Assembly (NCBI GenBank): GCA_015680685.1
Contig: MNCI01018418.1
Coordinates: 66,838-130,837 of the forward strand
Direction of reading: 5' to 3'
Source: Gnetum montanum
Lineage: Eukaryota > Streptophyta > Gnetopsida > Gnetales > Gnetaceae
Length of the DNA: 64,000 nt
In this document: positions 12,528 through 23,916 of the stretch, piece after piece
Numbering within the stretch: position 1 is the first letter of the stretch
Layout: every line of letters starts with the position of its first letter
Made by a program: the position numbers and the translations under genes
Notes under the pieces: model-generated
What the model was told of the DNA's origin: nothing
Databases searched by the model: none
What the model saw: only the letters and a program-made list of their open reading frames with translations

Positions 12528-12622
12528 AACCATGGTTTGCTAAGGCCTTACACTGGCATCATGGTTCACCAGGACTCTAAATTGGCATTATGGCCCACTA
12601 AGGCCAAAAATTGGCAAAATTG
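12528..12622 (+). repeat. TTAAACTAGC-type minisatellite, short block
   Basis: About three units matching the 3.06-3.39-kb family: CTAAGGCCTTACACTGGCAT, GGACTCTAAATTGGCATTAT and CACTAAGGCCAAAAATTGGC. Same orientation as the first block. It lies about 220 bp upstream of the acceptor-like site that precedes Tat RT. Confidence 0.6.
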
Positions 12623-12814
12623 TGGCCTTTTTCTAACCATTTTTATCCTTATTTCTTATATCTCCCCTTCATTTAACCCTTGATGTCCTCTATTGCACTT
12701 CATCGAATTGTCCTTATTTCACTGACAAATTGGATGGGCTTGACTACATTATATTTTCATGTGTTTGCATAATTTTATAGAATTTTAGCATTATTTATTC
12801 AATTTTATCTAGTT

Positions 12815-12846
12815 GCCACTTAATATTCTTTTGGTTGACATGCAGG
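12815..12846 (+). promoter_or_regulatory. Splice-acceptor-like site before Tat RT
   Basis: A T-rich tract with TTTTGGTTGACATGCAG|G, the AG ending at 12,845, has the look of a plant intron 3' end with a branch-point-like TTGAC. Ogre elements of the Tat lineage are known to have an intron between protease and RT. Here PR ends near 2.87 kb and RT begins just after this site, so position and lineage fit. No matching donor was identified, so use as an acceptor is inference. Confidence 0.35.
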
Positions 12847-14110
12847 ATCAAAGTATGACTACCTAGGAGCAAATCTACTTGCCTTGGTATCTACATGAAT
12901 CTCACAATGTTGTTGAATAGTGTATTGACCCTGATTGCCTAGACCTTGAGCCTAAGAGTCTAGAAGATCACACAGCCTCAATAGAGAAACCTTTATAATG
13001 GCCTAAAAACCTAGTAACCCTTGACTTAGAGGTAGGTGACATAACCAAAGACTCTTTGGTTGAGGTTCCCATCACAACACAGAGTGGTGTGGAGAAAACC
13101 CTTAAACTAAGTCCCTCACTAAAATCTCAATATGCTCAAGACATAAACAAGGTCTTAAAAATAAATGTTAAGGCTTTTTCCTAGTCATATGAAGATATTC
13201 TAGGCCTGGACCCACATTTGGTGTAGCCCAACATCATACTAGACCTTAGCATTAGACTAGTTAAGTAAAAAGTGTGCAAGATTAGACTTGATTTGGCCTT
13301 ATCAGTTCATGATAAAATATCAAAGCTCTACCAAGAAGGTTTCATCAGGGCTATCAATTACATAAAATGGGTATCAAACATAGTGGTAGTGCCTAAAAAG
13401 ATTGGGAATTTATTTTTAAGAACTAAATAAAGTAGCCATCAAAGATGAATTTCTTTTACTTAGTATTGATCAACTTATCAATACTATGATTAGACATGTC
13501 TTGTTGTCTTTTATGGATGGATTCTTGGGATATAACCAAATTAGGATTAACCCAGAGCACCAACTTACCAGGACCTTCATGATCCCTTGGAATACCTTTT
13601 GTTATACCATGATGCCCTTTTACGCTAAGGATGCATGAGCGACCTATTAATGAGCCATGACCTATATATTTAATGATTACATGTGATGTTTGCTTAATGA
13701 TTATGTAGATGATATAGCCATTAAGTCCAAAGTGGCCAATGACCATGAGAAAGACCTAGTTCTTGTGCTTATACAATGCCTCAAATACGAGCTTAGACTC
13801 AATCCTAAGAAATGTATCTTCAATGTTAAGACAAGTAAGATGCTTGGCTTTGTAGTCTCTTAAGAAGGGATATGTGTTGATCCTGATAAGGTTAAGCTCA
13901 GATCTAAATTAGCAATGCCTACCAACCTTAAGGAACTTCAGATATTATAAGGTAGATTACAATTTATTCATAGGTTTATCGCTAGGCTTACAGATAAGTT
14001 ACAGCCCATGAAACACTTGCTTAAGAAAGGGGTTCACTATGAGTGGATGGCTCAATGCCAAGAGGCCTTTGAAAAACTTAAGCAAGAATTAACACAACTA
14101 CTAACAATCT
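12846..14110 (+). pseudogene. Tat/Ogre-type reverse transcriptase, broken
   Basis: Reverse transcriptase copies element RNA into DNA inside the virus-like particle. A pre-RT region leads into FSxSYEDILGLDPHLV near 13,172 (lineage consensus AWSYxDMPGLDP), then YQEGFIRAINYIKWVSNIVV near 13,331 (consensus ...WVSNIVPVPKK). The palm continues as FMDGFLGYNQIRINPEHQL near 13,511. The catalytic YVDD box is intact at 13,702-13,713 in the phrase LLNDYVDDIAIKS, and the thumb follows with LNPKKCIFNV. Frameshifts and stops occur throughout, several at positions normally occupied by Gln. On the same strand as the gag-PR at 1-2.87 kb and most likely the same element, although 10 kb separates them. Confidence 0.85.
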
Positions 14111-14560
14111 ATCCTTTGCAAGAGGATAAATTGTTTTACATTTACCTTGCCATCTTGAACACATCCATTGCCTATTTACTCTATTAGAAGTGTGATGATG
14201 GAGTAAAAATGCCTATATACTATCTTAGCCATGCATTAGTACCCCATGCGACTCAATATACTGAAGTGGAGACATATTGTCTAGCGCTAGTCTTCTCCTT
14301 GAAGAAGTAAAGAAATTACCTCTTTAGAAGCCAAGTCAGCATTATTTTCAAAGAAAACATACTTAGAGCCATAACGAACAACATCTATGAAAGTAGCTAT
14401 ATAACCCAATGGAAAACCATAATCGTAGAATTTGATCTTAGTTACATCTCTTAATCCTGAATGAAAGGTCAAGATATAGTTATATAATTCATAGTTTTGC
14501 ATGTTGATGACTAAGCAACCATAGATCCTAAATTTCCTAATGTGCATATTAACATCCACT
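14110..14560 (+). pseudogene. Tat/Ogre-type canonical RNase H, broken
   Basis: RNase H removes the RNA template strand during reverse transcription. Readable pieces include KLFYIYLAILNTSIAYLLY (near 14,127), then MPIYYLSHALVPHATQYTEV and ETYCLALVFSLKK near 14,208-14,310. These match the plant Gypsy pattern of a Leu-Tyr-Leu start, PxYYxSxxL, and ExxxLALVxxxxKLR. It ends with AITNNIYESSYITQWKTI near 14,370, a connection sequence also found at the RNase H join in the minus-strand Tat copy at 39.1 kb. Stops interrupt it. It lies between RT and the extra RNase H, the expected Tat order. Confidence 0.75.
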
Positions 14561-15110
14561 TTGATAGAGCTTCAATTGCCCATGGGGCTAGTGCCACTAC
14601 CATCTTAACATTTCCATCTTTTAAAATCCAATTCTTCACCTAATGTTTTGAGTTTCCATGTTTTGAAAACATAGCAGAGTATGGTGGTTTGATCAAAGGG
14701 ATGATGATAGCTCATGACCTAGGCAATAGATGCTTAATGATCAAAGGAAATTTAGAACTCATGGTTAATGAAGTAACCAAATTCTATGCATGTAAATCCA
14801 AACACTTACAACCATACCATGACATAGGAAAGAAATTGGTACAACAATTCATAGACATTGATATCCAATACATACCTCAAAATAAGAATGTTATAGCCAA
14901 TGTGATTGCAACATTAGCCCTTACTATGATGCCAGATGTGTTTAGTAAGTTTCCCACCTTAATGATGGACTATGTTATTTCCATCACACAGAACATTGAG
15001 GTTACCTTTATGGTTGTTATTTATACTACTCTTTCCAGGGAGTGGTATGATGATATCAAATTTTACTTTATGCATAGTGAATCCTTGCAAGGTTTGAATA
15101 TTACTTAGAA
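14540..15110 (+). pseudogene. Tat extra (archaeal-type) RNase H domain, partly open
   Basis: A second RNase H copy is diagnostic of the Tat lineage. It begins HINIHFDRASIAHGASATTI near 14,544, followed by an AEYGGLIKGMMIAHDLG motif (14,670-14,720) corresponding to the AEYEAL(I/L)xGL signature. A 139-codon open stretch from 14,689 continues with NVIANVIATLALT near 14,887, which matches the terminal NxxADALAxLA box. Some acidic catalytic positions have changed (FDRAS for the usual FDGAS), and in-frame stops occur near 14,630. It leads into integrase 80 bp downstream. Confidence 0.75.
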
Positions 15111-15189
15111 GGATGTTATATGCAAGTGATCGATGCAGTATGTCATTGTAGGTGATAACACATTATGTTGATGGTCCTATGATGGCATA

Positions 15190-16124
15190 CTCCTAAGATG
15201 CTTAGGTAAGACAGAAGCTAGAATGGTCCTAGAGAAGGTTCATGAGGGTGTTTTTGGAGAACATATAGGACCTAGAGCCATGGTCAAAAAAATTAGGCAG
15301 TTAGGCTACTATTGGCCCCATATGGAAAATGATTGCCTGTAAAGAGTTAAGTGGTGTGATACATGCTAATGATATAATAACCTTATACATGTATCACCAA
15401 CTTAGCTAAATCCCACTCAAATAACATGGTTGTTTCAATGATGAGGGTTGGATATCATTAGATCCATAATGACTAAGCCTTCCACAGGACATAATTTCAT
15501 TATCATTGCAATCGAATACTTTACAAAGTGGGTTAAAGGTATTCCTTGAAGAAAGAATACATTTGAGCAAGTTTGCAAATTCATCTTAGGTAACATTGTA
15601 GCCTGTTTTGGCATACCCATTACCATAGTTATAGAAAATGGACCATAATTTAGCAACCATGAAATGAAATATTTCTATCATAACCTAGGCATTAAGCATT
15701 GTTTCTTGTCTCCTTATTACCCTTAGGCCAATGGAAAAGCAAAAGGAAGTAATAAGGCCATCATCAACTTACTCAAAAAGATGCTCAACAATAGCAAACA
15801 CAAGTGGCATGAGTGGCTTGTCCATGCACTATGGGTTTATAGAACAACTCGCATGGTAATTGGTATAACCCCTTATAGCTTTGTTTAAGGTTCTGAAGCT
15901 ATTTTACCTCTTGAATTATAGGTGCCATTGCTTTCAATACCCTTGACCAACTTCATCAATGATGAGTAGAGTAAGGAGTTGGGGATAGCACCTTTGGACT
16001 TAGTGAAGGAGCAACATTTGCTCATATTGAATACTATCAAGAGAGGTAGAAGTAGCAACATCACCATAACTTGACAATGCACAAGATTAAAGAAGATGAC
16101 TTAGTCCTCAAAGTTGTCTTTAAG
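15190..16124 (+). pseudogene. Tat/Ogre-type integrase, N-terminal and core, interrupted by nested element
   Basis: Integrase inserts the element cDNA into the chromosome. The zinc-binding HHCC domain starts at HEGVFGEHIGPRAM (15,241) and ends WCDTC (15,352-15,366). In the core, GLDIIRSIM (15,445) supplies the first catalytic Asp. The second Asp is replaced (VIENGP near 15,632), and the catalytic Glu position reads Lys in ANGKAKGSNKAI (near 15,730). Just before that, YYP is followed by a stop where Gln is conserved. A later box, ALWVYRTTRMVIGITPYSFV, lies near 15,828. The reading stops in the DLVLKVVFK region, where another retrotransposon is inserted at 16,125. The C-terminal piece resumes at 24,767. 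Confidence 0.85.
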
Positions 16125-16825
16125 TGATGAGTGGTGAGGTACCCCTATGCCCAACCATATGAATATGAGCATTTATGCATGATCTAGTCAAACTCCAAGG
16201 ATTAAGTGCTTATGCGCTTACATAGAACAAGGATGGGTAATGTGATCATTATCTTCCCAAGCTTACTTGTAAGGCATGATTGTATGGTTAAGCAAACTTG
16301 AGGTATATGATTTTTATGTTTTTTTATGTTTTATGTTCCTAGTTCTTGAAATGGAGAAATAAAATAATTGAGTTAACTAATTTAATTTCACTAATAAACT
16401 ATGATCTAACTAGTCCTAACACCAGCATTTGTTCCCACTTCTTGGACACATCCTAAACTAGTGTAACACTACTACTGGGATTACCAAACGCTAGTTGTTA
16501 TTGGGTTACCAAGTGTTCCACGTATGCTTGAAGTGGTTGTATTGAGTGTGCTAATTCGTTGATAATTAACATTTCAATAAAATAACATTAATTAACTAAT
16601 GAGAGTAACGATTAATGATGAATAAAATTTAAATGAAATAATTAAACTATTCTAAATGTTGCAAGGTTTATCACAAAGTTCATCTTTATTTCCAAACACA
16701 AGGTGTGCTAAGGTACACAATGCTTGAATAAAGATCCGTTCCCTTTATGACTCCTACTACAGACACTTAGAAATAATTGTAACTCTGGAAAGGAAAAATG
16801 AAATGGAAAAATTTGCATTAGGCCT
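16125..16825 (-). repeat. 3' LTR of nested Athila-type element, U3 shortened
   Basis: Matches the 5' LTR (from 23,917) from its first base to about 16,797 (GGAAAGGAAAAA). About 180 bp of the U3 end of the 5' LTR (24,588-24,766, which includes the TATA-like box) then has no counterpart, replaced by about 25 bp before the conserved box at 16,826. This implies a deletion in the LTR. Confidence 0.75.
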
Positions 16826-18170
16826 CCATGACTAAGAGCGAACCTCTGGTAGCAATAGGGTGGGAAAAAAACAAGAAAGATGAGAGAAATAACAATGGTG
16901 AAGCCAATAAAACAAAAAAAAAAAAAATTGTCATGGATGGGGTGAAATGAGAAATAGTTTATTGTAGAAAATGTTTAAGGGAAAGAACTTAACAATTGCA
17001 TCAAAAAGGAATGCTAGTGGGTCCTCCCCAAAGTAGGCTCATGCCCCTGATGCGCTAACAAACCCACAAAAAAAAGAGTCGATAGGCTTTAGGAATATCA
17101 TATGGAAACAATGGTTAAGAACTTACCCACAAGAATTTACCAAAGAATAACAATGCGTCAACCAAGATATAGACTAATCATAAAATCAACACTGATGTGG
17201 AATATGGAAAACAATACAGAAAGAGAGAATGGAATGGAATGGAATCCCAAAATCAAAGTTGTGTAAAGTCCCTTGTGTAGTATGTGATTAAGGTGACTTA
17301 ATAAAATTCGGCCCAAATCCAGATTAAAACTAACCACATCTAGTGACCTTGCATCAACACACTTGACCAACCCATCCTCCTGAAGCAATGAGAATGCTTT
17401 CACAATGCAACCACCATTCCAAAAGGAGAAGAATACAAAAATAGGAAGTAAGGAAGGGTTATAGTTAGAGGGAACCTTCATGCATGGGTAACATATCTTT
17501 CCAATGCCATAACCAGTTCTTGTAGCCCATGTTTCTTTATTATGTCTAAGGGGTGTGCTTTGAATTCCCACTAGTTTTTTTTTGTTTGAAAACCACACCA
17601 TGCAAAGACTTATTTGATTTATTCAAATTCATGATATTGGTCAATAGTGGAATGGTGGAAAACCTATGAAAAACATCCAAGTACCCAAGAGAATAGCCAA
17701 CAAAAATGCGCTGCATCCCCTTGAAGTCACACCCTTTTCAATCCATTTGTATCTTTCCTTGGTTTGAGGCATACCAAGCCACCAATTCATTAATAAATTT
17801 GCTTAGAGAAAAGGACAACACATTTCTAAAACAAAGGAAGACCATGGAGTTGTATGGATGAATGGATGATGTGGACTCATTGCCTATCTTATCAAAAGAA
17901 ACCATATCTTAGCATCAATATTAAAAGTCAAAGGTAAAAATCAAACATTAGCAATTAACACCATTGTAGTACAATCCATCATCATGAGCACTCATTATAT
18001 GATGAGTGAAAGTAATTCAAACAAAATGTAATAGAGGAAGAAATAGTAAGAATGTTAACGATGGTGTAAAAAAAATAAGTAAAGATGAAGAATGTGTAAA
18101 ATAAAAATGTATAAAACAAAAAAGACAAAAGAACTAGGGGCTTTAGAATGGTTAGCATTAGTGGCCATCT
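16826..18170 (-). other. Athila 3' region between integrase and 3' LTR, with ORF remnant 17,601-17,158
   Basis: Sequence between the integrase end and the 3' LTR. On the minus strand a 147-codon open stretch (17,601-17,158) starts MVWFSNKKKLVGIQS. I do not recognise it. Athila elements can carry an env-like ORF at this place, so that is a possibility, but I see no convincing signal peptide or transmembrane pattern. The stretch around 17,010-17,900 is homologous to 50.87-51.5 kb in the other minus-strand Athila-type element, for example GGGTCCTCCCCAAAGTAGGC at both sites, so it is element DNA and not a host gene. A (A)n tract lies at 16,913-16,926. Confidence 0.45.
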
Positions 18171-18968
18171 TCTCCATGACTAAGTTGGAAGGAGGAGATC
18201 CAAAATAATAAGCAAGGTTGTCCATTAATAGAGGTAGTGTTAGTACTAGCCATTTTAGGTTCATGGAAAGGTTTGGTTTGCTGGATGTTGACTAATAATT
18301 TCCGATTTGAGCTTTCAGGTTTATAGATCATCATGGACCTTGAAGAAAAAGTTTCATGAATGACATAAGGTCCTTCCCATACCATTTGAAATTTAGTTCA
18401 TTATGACAGATATGTAGGATTCCAATAAAGAACCTTATCTCCTGGTTGGTATCTAACTTTTCTAATTCTTAGGTCATGACATTGCTTGTTGAAGACCTTG
18501 TGCAATTCGTTGGATAACAGGGTGGCTAATCAATTTTCATCTAGCAAGTTAAGGTTCATTAATCATTATTTTTTTGCTAGACTGAGGTCAAGGTTGAGGT
18601 CACATGATGTAGATAGTATATGGAGCTCATCTTGGATAGGGAGTGTTGGAAGTTTACCATACACTAACTCATAGGGAGAATAGCCTATAGGAAGTTTCCA
18701 TGTAGAGCGGTATGCCCAAAGAGCATCGTTCAATTTACTAATTTTTGGTGTCAATATTTTTGTGCTCTTCGTATTGGTGACTTTGGCTTGACCATTCGCT
18801 TGAGGATGATATGGTGTAGTCAGTTTATGCTCAACTCCTAAGCATTGCATTAATTTTCAAAAGGTTGCACTTGTAAAATGTGTAACATTATTGAAAATAA
18901 GTGCAGGAGGCATGCCAAACCTATTTATGATTTGTTGTTGAATAAATTGTGTAGCGGTAGATGATGTA
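18170..18968 (-). pseudogene. Athila-type integrase (core C-half and C-terminal domain), broken
   Basis: Minus-strand integrase. Next to the gap it reads FIQQQIINRFGMPPALIFNN, so the second catalytic Asp of the usual SDNGTHF box is Asn (IFNNVTHF). After a frameshift comes LGVEHKLTTPYHPQANGQAK near 18,840-18,780, where Lys stands in place of the catalytic Glu (usual GQAE). ALWAYRSTWKLPIGYSPYE follows near 18,700. The C-terminal piece VWEGPYVIHETFSSRSM and LLVNIQQTKPFHEP (18,385-18,265) matches the end of integrase at 63.55-63.67 kb. The zinc finger and first Asp fall in the N gap. With two catalytic positions changed the enzyme would be inactive. Confidence 0.85.
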
Positions 18969-19197
18969 NNNNNNNNNNNNNNNNNNNNNNNNNNNNNNNN
19001 NNNNNNNNNNNNNNNNNNNNNNNNNNNNNNNNNNNNNNNNNNNNNNNNNNNNNNNNNNNNNNNNNNNNNNNNNNNNNNNNNNNNNNNNNNNNNNNNNNNN
19101 NNNNNNNNNNNNNNNNNNNNNNNNNNNNNNNNNNNNNNNNNNNNNNNNNNNNNNNNNNNNNNNNNNNNNNNNNNNNNNNNNNNNNNNNNNNNNNNNN
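18969..19197. other. Assembly gap, 229 Ns
   Basis: Run of 229 unknown bases inside the nested Athila-type pol, between RNase H and integrase. By comparison with the copy at 58.5-63.7 kb, the missing part should hold the end of RNase H and the integrase zinc-binding domain. The true length may be larger than the N run. Confidence 0.95.
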
Positions 19198-20300
19198 CCA
19201 TTAATTCTTTTTCTATTGTAGTGTAATTAAGTTGTGCACCAGCAATACTCCGACTTGCATAGTGAATGTAATAGGGTCATTTTTGGTCATCTAACTATGT
19301 AAGTACGGATCCTAAAGCAAAGTTGGATGCATTAGTCATTATGTGGAATGGTCTAGACCAGTTAGGAGCTTGTAGAATGGGTGTTTCTATGACCTTTTAT
19401 TTCAAGGTTTGGAAAGCTAGCTCACATTCCTTGGTCCATTCAAAAGGTACATCCTTCTTTCTTAATTCTACCAGTGGTTTTGCAATCTTTGAAAAGTTCT
19501 CAATGAAGCATCTATAATAGCCAGTATGTCCAAAGAATGATTAGATATCTTTTATAGTTTCAGGTTGATCAGTGATTTCTTGGATGAATTTAATCTTTTT
19601 GTGATCTACCTCTATCCCTGTTTGTAAAATCTTATGCCCCAACACAACACTTTCTTGGACCATTAAATGGATTTTTTTCCAATTGAGCCTTAAGTTGGTT
19701 TCTACACATCATTTCAGTACTTGTTGTAATCGGTCCAATGCTTATTCAAAGTCTACTCTATAGGTGGAGAAATCATCCATAAATACCTCCACACCATTCC
19801 TTATTTGCTGTTGAAATATACTTAGAATTAGACATTGAAATGTTGCTAGGGCATTGCACAAGCCAAATGACATCTGCCTATATGCAAATATCACCCAAGG
19901 ACTTGTGAATGTAGTCTTGTCTTGGTCTTCTAGTGCTACTTGAATTTGATTGTATCCACTGTAACCATCCAAAAAACTATAGTAGCAATGCCCTATAATG
20001 GTATCTAGGACTTGGTCAACAAATGGTAATGGGAAATGGTCTTTAAACATTACCATGTTTAACAGCCTAAAGTCTATACAAACCCTTAATTTACCTCCCT
20101 TTTTAGGCACAATGACTAATGGACTAACCCATTCACTATTAGCAATAGGGTAGATGAACCCAACTTTTAGAAGTTGTTCAATTTCTTCTTTAACCACTTG
20201 CTTAAGCTTTGGGTTCAGTTGCCTTTGCAGTTGTCATCGAGGCTTTATGGAGGGATCAGTGTAAATTCTATGTTGGCATATTCTAGGATCTATTCAAGTT
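19198..20300 (-). pseudogene. Athila-type reverse transcriptase and RNase H, broken
   Basis: A 151-codon open stretch (20,197-19,742) gives most of the RT palm: IEQLLKVGFIYPIANSEWVS, then PLVIVPKKGGKLRVCIDFRL, then HYPLP-type FPLPFVDQVLD and FLDGYSGYNQIQVALEDQDK. MSFGLCNALATFQ and VEVFMDDFS follow, with both catalytic Asp residues present in the MDD box. These are the diagnostic Athila/OTA-clade motifs. Downstream (19,330-19,200) RNase H reads RPFHIMTNASNFALGSVLT, a stop, then YYIHYASRSIAGAQLNYTTI before the gap. This is the least damaged pol segment in the window. The matching protein at 61.1-62.3 kb (+) is more decayed. Confidence 0.88.
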
Positions 20301-20869
20301 AATTCAAGATATAACCAAGCAAAGGCTTTCAACCATTTATTTACCATATTCAACAATCTTTCTTTTTGTTGAGGAGTGAGCTTAGAATTAATGATTACCA
20401 ATTTTCCATTCTAGAGAAATGTATATTTCATATCGGTGGGCAATGGTTTTAATTCAAGGGGCTCTTGCTTAAACTCATTAGGAATTTTCAACATCCCCTA
20501 GTTGATATTTCCAATGTTAGGACTTGGAAGTTGGCAATGGACTTGCTCTAATATATCTATGCTATTGATATAGGCACAAGTCAAACTCTCAGTTGGTTCC
20601 ATGCATAAAGTTGAATTGCTCTCTTGGTTAGCTGTTAGCCACTAGGTACCTTCTTGTCTTATGACTACTTCATACAAGCATCTTTGTATGTTAGTCATTG
20701 TGCACATTGGCTGCATGCAGGCAATGTTAAATGTTGTACAAACCAGGACTTTTGCACGTAGTCGCACCTTGTGTCATTCTATGTGATGCATGGAACTTTC
20801 TTCTTCTTGATCTTTCTAAATGTATCCTTCTTTGATATTTCTAGGGAAAGATCACTTATTCCTAGGTGT

Positions 20870-21330
20870 GCATCAATCATGCTTAGCCATGTTTTCCAAT
20901 TATGATTGGGAAGTATTCCTTATAGTTGTTGACTTGAATCACTAGGAAATCGGCTAGATACAACCACCCACAAATAGTGGTGACAATGTCCTCCACTAGT
21001 CCTAATGGGATAGTGATGGATTGGTTGGCTAACTCTAAATGAATGTTACTCTTTTTTAGTGGAGGCAGGTTCCAAGCTTTGTACATTTCTTAAGAAATTA
21101 AGTTAACATAAGAACCTAAATCCAAAAGAGCTTTGCAAGGCTCATTTATAGCAAATTGAAAATATATAAGAGGACTTCTAGGATTAGAGAATTTCCTAGG
21201 AAGATGGTCAACTTTAATCCGATCGGTAATTGCATGATTCAACATGACCTTGTGCATTGGGTGTGATTTTTGGTTCGAAGGAAGCTCCAAAGATTCAAAT
21301 GATGGTGAGGTAATTGGAAAATTAGGCACT
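20870..21330 (-). pseudogene. Athila-type aspartic protease, broken
   Basis: Minus-strand protease. The active-site box reads CKALLDLGSYVNLIS at about 21,135-21,090, with DLG as in the Athila lineage instead of DTG/DSG. It is followed after a stop by MYKAWNLPPLKKSNIHLELA (from 21,086) and a conserved GLVEDIVTTICGWLYLADFL block. The plus-strand copy at 60.18-60.56 kb has the same architecture (ALLDSRSRVNLIS, then WSYLADFLVIHV), confirming both. It lies between gag and RT as expected. Confidence 0.8.
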
Positions 21331-21479
21331 TGTGGCTGTAAGGACTTGGTTGGACTATTGGTTCTAAAGAAGGGTCTCTTATTTGTGTGGTTTTTTGAAC
21401 CAATATTAGGTTGAGGATTGATAGCCCTTGTAGCATTATGTTGTTGCAGCTAGGCAGGAAGCTCATCCTACATAATTGG

Positions 21480-23880
21480 ATTAGGAGGTAATGGAGCTAA
21501 TGGTGGAAGAGGTGCAGTTGGATGAGAAAGCTAGTACATTTGTGGAACACCACTTCTAGGAGAAGTAGTTCTACAGTACTCGTGGGTCTGGTAGTGAGGC
21601 TGAGGAGTGATGTGACTAGTGGAGTCATGTGGAGAGATCGGTTGCTACACATAGAAACCATATGGGTCAAGTTGATGATAAGGATATTATTGATGTGGTA
21701 ATGACATTCCCCATGATTGTGGGTGTTGCCATTATTGATACTATTCATTTTTTTGTGGTGGACCTCCACTTGGATAATACATCAAGGGTTGGCGAAACTA
21801 TCTTGGGTTACCTTGAGGATAAGGTAACCTTCTGGGTGCTTGCCATTTGTTTAATCATGGGTTTAGTGCATACATCCCAGACTCTTACAGATGTGAGACT
21901 ACTAGGAAACATCCTTTAGGAGGGTCATATTAGCATATCTCACATCTGCCATCATTGTCTCTGTTAGAATCCACAACCTCTTCAATGATGACAACTTTTC
22001 CCTTACCTTTGTTACATGAAGACTCAACTTCTTTCTTTTTCCTTCTCTCTTGGTTACTACTTTGCTCTCTAGACTCCTCGACTATTTTTAGAACTATTTG
22101 AAATTTATTATCTAAGGATTTTCACATTTGATCTACCTTTGTTAATACATCTAATGAAATTTCTTGAATGGGCAAAGTCTTCCTATTTACCATCTCTTCG
22201 AGTGGTGACTCTTCTTCATCTTCACAAAATCTAACTTCCTTCTTTTGGAGGGAAGATCTTTGTTGTATTCCTCCGTACTTTCTCTTTTTCTTAACTCACC
22301 TTCTTCCTTGGCACCTTGCTCTAACAATCTTTGTATTTGATGGGCTTTGAGCTCAGATAGCCTTCCTTGGGCATAAGTCCCAAGGGTTTTTTGCATTTCA
22401 TACCTAAGCCCATCCATGAGATGGCATAGTTGTTCTCTTTGTGAGTAATCATGGCTAGGGTAATGATGTAATAATGCATAATATTGGCTCATGGTAGCAT
22501 CCAAGTGTTCATGTCCTCCTTATTTCCATCCTTGGATTTGCTTACGTAGGTTGGACACTCGGGAGTATGTTTGATACTTATCATTGAATAACTCTAACAT
22601 GGTACTCCATCAACGAATGGATTCTAGTTCTAAGGACTGATACTAGATTTCTGCTTTCTTGATTAGTGTCTGTGGAAACAACTTCAATTTTTTCCACTCA
22701 TTTCCTATATTTTGCAAGACACATGCATCGTGAAATGCTTGTAGATGGTTTTGAGGATTAACATTGTATCCCCCTTCAAATCATGGGATGTTGTTCATGT
22801 CTAGTATTTTAATCCTATTGTCCTTCTAGTGCCTTGTTGGAATCCTAACGACCTCTGTTATGTCTAACATACTTCAGGTGGTGAGTAGGGGTTGATCATG
22901 ATCATATTGTCTATGGCATATATGATGCCTATGCTATTCCCTACTCTCCCTTCTTTCGTGATGTGTTTCTATGGAATGCCATTGTCCCCTTTCTCGATTG
23001 TTTTGTTTATGATCTCTGTTTCACTTACCATTGTCCTCATGGTATTTTCCTTTGTGAATGCATTTATATCCCAAAGGATAGGGGGAAGGAGATGTTGAAG
23101 GTGAAGAGGAAAGAGGATTGGCACCATGACAATGTCTGTCACTCTCTCTTTGGTGGTCTTGGCCTCGGTCGCAGTTATGATCAGAATGTCCATCAATGTC
23201 ATGTGTTCGTGTTCCTTTTTTGGACTCTTTTTGTTTGTTGGTATCAGAACCTAGGTTATGAATAGTTGAGTGAAGATTCTAATACACAACTCCTTGACCA
23301 AAGTCAATGAGAGGAACATTGTTTTGTGGAAAACCTCCTAAGGTAGGTTCACCACCCTTGTTTTCACTTAGAACATATAGAACATCCTAAGATTACTTTC
23401 CCTTTATAGATTTGTAATGTCTCTCCTATTGTAGGTTCCTTTGGCATTATACCTTTGTGGGTCAACACTCTCTCAAGTTGTGTTCATGCACAACGTACTC
23501 TACTTGTAGGTGCTGCATACCAATTCTTGTGAGAGCACGAAGAAGCATTCTTGAGATTGAGTGATCAGGAGGTAACACTATGTTACCTTCTAAATTATGC
23601 CAATGCAGTTGTTCATCCTAGTGGTGGATAAAGGTAAATTTTGGTATATACTCATTAGGATGAGCATATACTATGCGAAACTATTGGGGCACTAATGGAT
23701 CATCATGTGTATTACGCCTTCACTTGTTTATTGTGTCGGCCCTAGGCGGTGAAGCACTCTCATAAGAAGAAGGAGACATGATTGATTATTTAGTATGCAA
23801 TACTCTCTTTTCGATTATTGTAGGATAACTAACCCTAAGGGTTCATTCCAATGATGGGAATATTTCCTAAGTTCTAACCA
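21480..23880 (-). pseudogene. Athila-type gag, broken
   Basis: Gag of the nested minus-strand element. The best piece is 22,504-22,187 (105 codons): MDATMSQYYALLHHYPSHDY, then LMDGLRYEMQKTLGTYAQGR and a charged Glu/Lys-rich stretch. It aligns with the gag at 53.39-53.15 kb (LLDRCLGHGFSKERQL) and with 58.75-59.08 kb on the plus strand (LHRCLGHGFS, TLGIYAQGRVSEM). The N-terminal part (23.8-22.6 kb) and the C-terminal part (21.77-21.48 kb, His/Asn-rich) are in other frames with stops. Open stretches on the plus strand here are shadows. Confidence 0.75.
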
Positions 23881-23897
23881 GTGCACAAACAAAAAAA

Positions 23898-23916
23898 TCC
23901 CAAGCAACAGTGCCAA
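23898..23916 (-). other. Primer-binding site, tRNA-Asp-like
   Basis: Read on the minus strand, TTGGCACTGTTGCTTGGGA directly follows the LTR end (...CTCATCA). It differs at a few bases from the tRNA-Asp 3'-end complement used by Athila-type elements (TGGCGCCGTTGCCGGGGA). The differences are mainly C/G to T/A changes, typical of methylated-DNA decay. Confidence 0.8.

Noticed and set aside
17158-17601. 147-codon minus-strand ORF as a host gene
   Set aside because: The surrounding sequence recurs at 50.9-51.5 kb in a related element, so it belongs to the retroelement 3' region.
22892-23265. Overlapping plus-strand ORFs rich in hydrophobic residues (68 and 100 codons)
   Set aside because: They lie antisense to the Athila gag, are rich in Phe/Cys/Leu from reverse-read Lys/Glu codons, and overlap each other in different frames: typical shadows.
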